This document shows, piece by piece, positions 61,154-64,000 of a stretch of DNA of 64,000 nucleotides. The position numbers and the translations under genes were made by a program. The DNA is taken from positions 56,295,519 to 56,359,518 of the forward strand of contig CM049306.1 in NCBI GenBank assembly GCA_026874595.1, read 5' to 3'. Each line of letters starts with the position of its first letter. The first letter of the stretch is position 1. The notes beneath the pieces were generated by a model. It did no database searches. It saw only the letters and a program-made list of their open reading frames with translations, and had not been told where the DNA came from. Source of the stretch: Sipunculus nudus. Lineage: Eukaryota; Annelida; Sipuncula; Golfingiida; Sipunculidae.

Positions 61154-63689
61154 CCAAACATGAAATACCTAATGTTTCATGCATACATGAGACTCGGTCA
61201 GACTTAAATGGACAACCTTAGCATCAAAGTACGAGAGCAACCATTTAGTAACGTGTAACATTTTCATATTTCGTGTAAATTAAAAAAAAATTTCTTCAGT
61301 GGAGTTGAATTTGCAAACCTCGGAGGAAAATGACGTGCTTGTCATTAACCTTATTTGCATCACATTTTGTGGTTTCCAGTTTCGAGTATATTAATATGAA
61401 GTATGGCATCGTGTACAGCACTAAGTCAAACCATTCATTTTTACCAGTTTATCCGAATTTATCAATATGCTGAGCGAACCACCATGAATATCATACACAT
61501 ATACGATGCACATACAAGGGAAACTGTTTTTCCTCAAAGATACCATAGACCTATGTGAAGTAAACTCTGTATTTAAAAATCTTATAAGCTTACAATTTCG
61601 AGGTTTCAAAGATTTCAAAATATAAATTTCAATAAAAATTATGATTTAACATGATTACATACCAAGATAGTGTTATACTCTATTTATTAAACATACGTTA
61701 AATATGTTAATCTAAGGTCGATTTGTCATCTGTTTTACAAAGTACACCATTTTACTAATTCGCATAAAAATGTAGTTCTATTACCTAGTCCAAAAGTAAC
61801 TTGTATATCAGAACAACAAAGAATACAGAAACGATATTTAAACATCGGTCTGAATCAAACAATGAGAGATCAACTTTGAATGCAACAGTCTGTATCTGGC
61901 TCTTCGGTAAAAATATTACAATGAAAGATTACAATAAAATCAAATATTATCCGAAAGATAAACATATATGAACTGTAATTTCAAATTAAACTTTTAAATG
62001 GTGTTAATGAATTTCCCACGGAGGTTAAAAAAAAACTGGTATTTTGCTCTGATAACAACCTAAGAACATGTATACAGCAAGTAAGACCACGCTGTCACAG
62101 ACCCATCTGACTACAATACAAACTTAACTTCATCCATCAACAGTTCTACCATGAGGGACATTCCCTCCTTATTCACAAATACCACCGAGTTATGAAAGAA
62201 ATACGACAATCCCTTATACACTGCCAGCTCCGACTGGCTGTAGATATACAAAGCTATGCAACAGACCAGTATATATCAATAGCATCCGAGTTCAAAGAAG
62301 CTACTGTTAGCGGGTATAGTGTCCGCTAATGAACTTTGCACGCTGAAGAATCCAACCCCCCCCCCCCCCCCCCCATAATATATTATTCCTAACATACGTC
62401 CTCTCAATTCTGGTTCAGCACAACCATGTTTATTGAAAGAGTGCTTGTTTTAATTAAATTATAGCTTATCGACGATTCAGATGCAAAGACCATATAGAGA
62501 TCTTATTTATGCAGATTATTTAGAAAGGCAAAACAACGCCTCGTTGTGAGATGTAGGTAATTTAAATTTATAAGTTAAGCCTCACTTTCATATCAATTAA
62601 GAAAATGTCTCCCTTAAAAACCTCAGTCATATGTATTTGAAGCATCACATGGAAGAAACAAGAAGCGTTTAAATATAATTTTCCTTTAGCCTTAGAACCA
62701 CTCATATATCATATGGTTGAGTTTAGAATGGGGAAAATGTTTTCTTGAACAAACAGAAGGAATTCTCAGAAAAGACACACACGTGTCTTAAATGCTCCTG
62801 GTCAAACACTCTGGATACATTTTACGAAGAAGAATCAAAATAAAAGACGAAGCGTGTATGAAGCGTGTATGATGACAAGGAATATACAAAATATAATACT
62901 GAAAAGTGCTACACATAGAAAAACATGACTATAGCCACGCAGAAAAAATATGCATTCCTTAAAGGCTAAATTATCTTTCTAATCTCTATCTTAATTGTTA
63001 AACATTGGCACGTGTCAATACAAAATACCGCAAGTTTGCGTGAGGACTCAATGAATCGCACATCTAATTTACACAACTGTGAGCACAGCTCCAGGAGATT
63101 ACAGCAGACAGACTGTCACTCTTACATATGAAACATTTTAATTCGATGAAAGAACATTAATTTCTTTTTCTCCGATTCAATATTTAGAAGCAAAAATGCT
63201 TTAGAAGCATACAGCAATGAAATTATATACGGAGCTTAGTAATAACTACTCTACATCAAGATTTTCAAAAAATAAGTATCAACATTTCATTTCAGGGATT
63301 CGCTCGTTGTCTTATTATCATGGATTGGAACTTCAAATTGAATATCAATCAAACTCTTGATTCAGCTTTGAGCAGGAAATGTGGAGTACAACGTCTTAAT
63401 GCACATAATCTGGTAAACAGAAAAAAGTGTTGTTGGCATCACCCTTTATAGTAATATCAACTACAAATGGAAAGACAAGAATTATACTTAATTATTTTAA
63501 ATCATAATTACATGCAATGAAACGGTTTCATGAACAATCCTTATAAGAACTTTAAGCCTTTTCACGTTCCTTTTTAAGTCTTCAACAAGAAATGCGCTCA
63601 CCCAGTTTTCGACCGGCAGGAAACAAACCTACATCAATATGTTAATTTTTCCTTTGATGTAACTCTGAACTTGTCTATTGGCTCACTGT
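61154..63689. other. Long AT-rich non-coding stretch
   Basis: No gene was recognised. A C-run of about 18 lies near 62357-62374. Confidence 0.45.
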
Positions 63690-63877
63690 GCCAATAATTC
63701 ACTGTGTAAAAGCACTACAAAACAAAGGAAATCTTATTATAATAGTATTATTTTACCCTCCTGAAAGTCCGAGCGGTAAAATTGGTAAGTTTCTATTGAA
63801 AATCAAAATGAAAATTATTGATGTAGGGGGTTAAAATTGACGCGGGCGGTGCCTGAGAACCATACCTTTATTTGGCC
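63690..63877. mobile_element. Harbinger-like MITE fragment (family of 28858)
   Basis: Its reverse complement starts GGCCAAATAAAGGTATGGTT and CTCAGGCACCGCCCGCG and aligns with the 47262 copy. TAA follows at the right edge. The left end is not clear. Confidence 0.65.
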
Positions 63878-64000
63878 TAAAGTTTGAATGATATAATCCT
63901 AAAATGAATATACAATATCATTGAAGTAACAAGTTTGTGAACATTGCTTCATGGTGCGGCGTATGTAAACACATGAAAACCTCCCATCCATAGCCTCAAT

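Overview
This is an AT-rich, intron-containing animal nuclear window with very low gene density and many nested transposable-element remnants. Repeats carrying ACGG/GACGG microsatellites, a terminal hairpin (AGCTCAG...CTGAGCT) and internal tandem cores resemble the Helitron-related 'pearl'/HINE elements known from bivalves. With typical metazoan genes, this suggests a mollusc, probably a bivalve. That assignment is inference. No bacterial genes, rRNA, CRISPR or convincing tRNA were seen.

Three gene loci can be supported. (1) SLC35E3, an orphan nucleotide-sugar/triose-phosphate-type transporter, lies on the minus strand. Six coding exons between 46892 and 32197 give a complete 310-residue protein with every splice phase closed. 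(2) An unrecognised gene on the plus strand (50355-58078, six exons) starts about 3.5 kb from the SLC35E3 start codon, head to head. It encodes a basic-then-acidic protein of about 361 residues ending in a CaaX-like Cys-Cys-Thr-Ile-Leu. (3) One minus-strand exon (16374-16209) of a PHPT1-like phosphohistidine phosphatase ends right after the catalytic His; the rest was not found. Weaker exon candidates are at 4853-4769, 17694-17542, 38166-37882 and 51683-51963.

Layout. 1-432: end of an ACGG-type repeat. 1845-2311: an inverted-repeat element. 2850-7980: one ACGG-type element with a ~320-bp tandem core, split by a 2.08-kb inverted-repeat element (3287-5368) and by a smaller nested element (6007-6642). 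7981-9198: purine-rich sequence. 9537-14258: overlapping ACGG-type copies. 14797-17936: small inverted-repeat elements around the PHPT1-like exon. 19130-20495: two elements sharing one terminal repeat. 21630-23760: another ACGG-type copy. 24000-32196: mostly unique AT-rich sequence with four small DNA transposons. 32197-46892: SLC35E3. Its 9.9-kb third intron holds a 5.75-kb Helitron-like insertion (37856-43605), and its first intron holds a minisatellite made from its own splice acceptor. 46893-50290: divergent intergenic region with three palindromic elements. 50292-58560: CaaX gene. 58560-64000: no gene, with two decayed tandem repeats and one transposon fragment.

The most interesting signals are the 17-copy minisatellite that amplifies the 3' splice site and first codons of SLC35E3 exon 2, the Helitron-like insertion carrying a gene-like spliced 5' end, and the inverted-repeat element with GCAGC satellite arms around a promoter-plus-first-exon-like segment.
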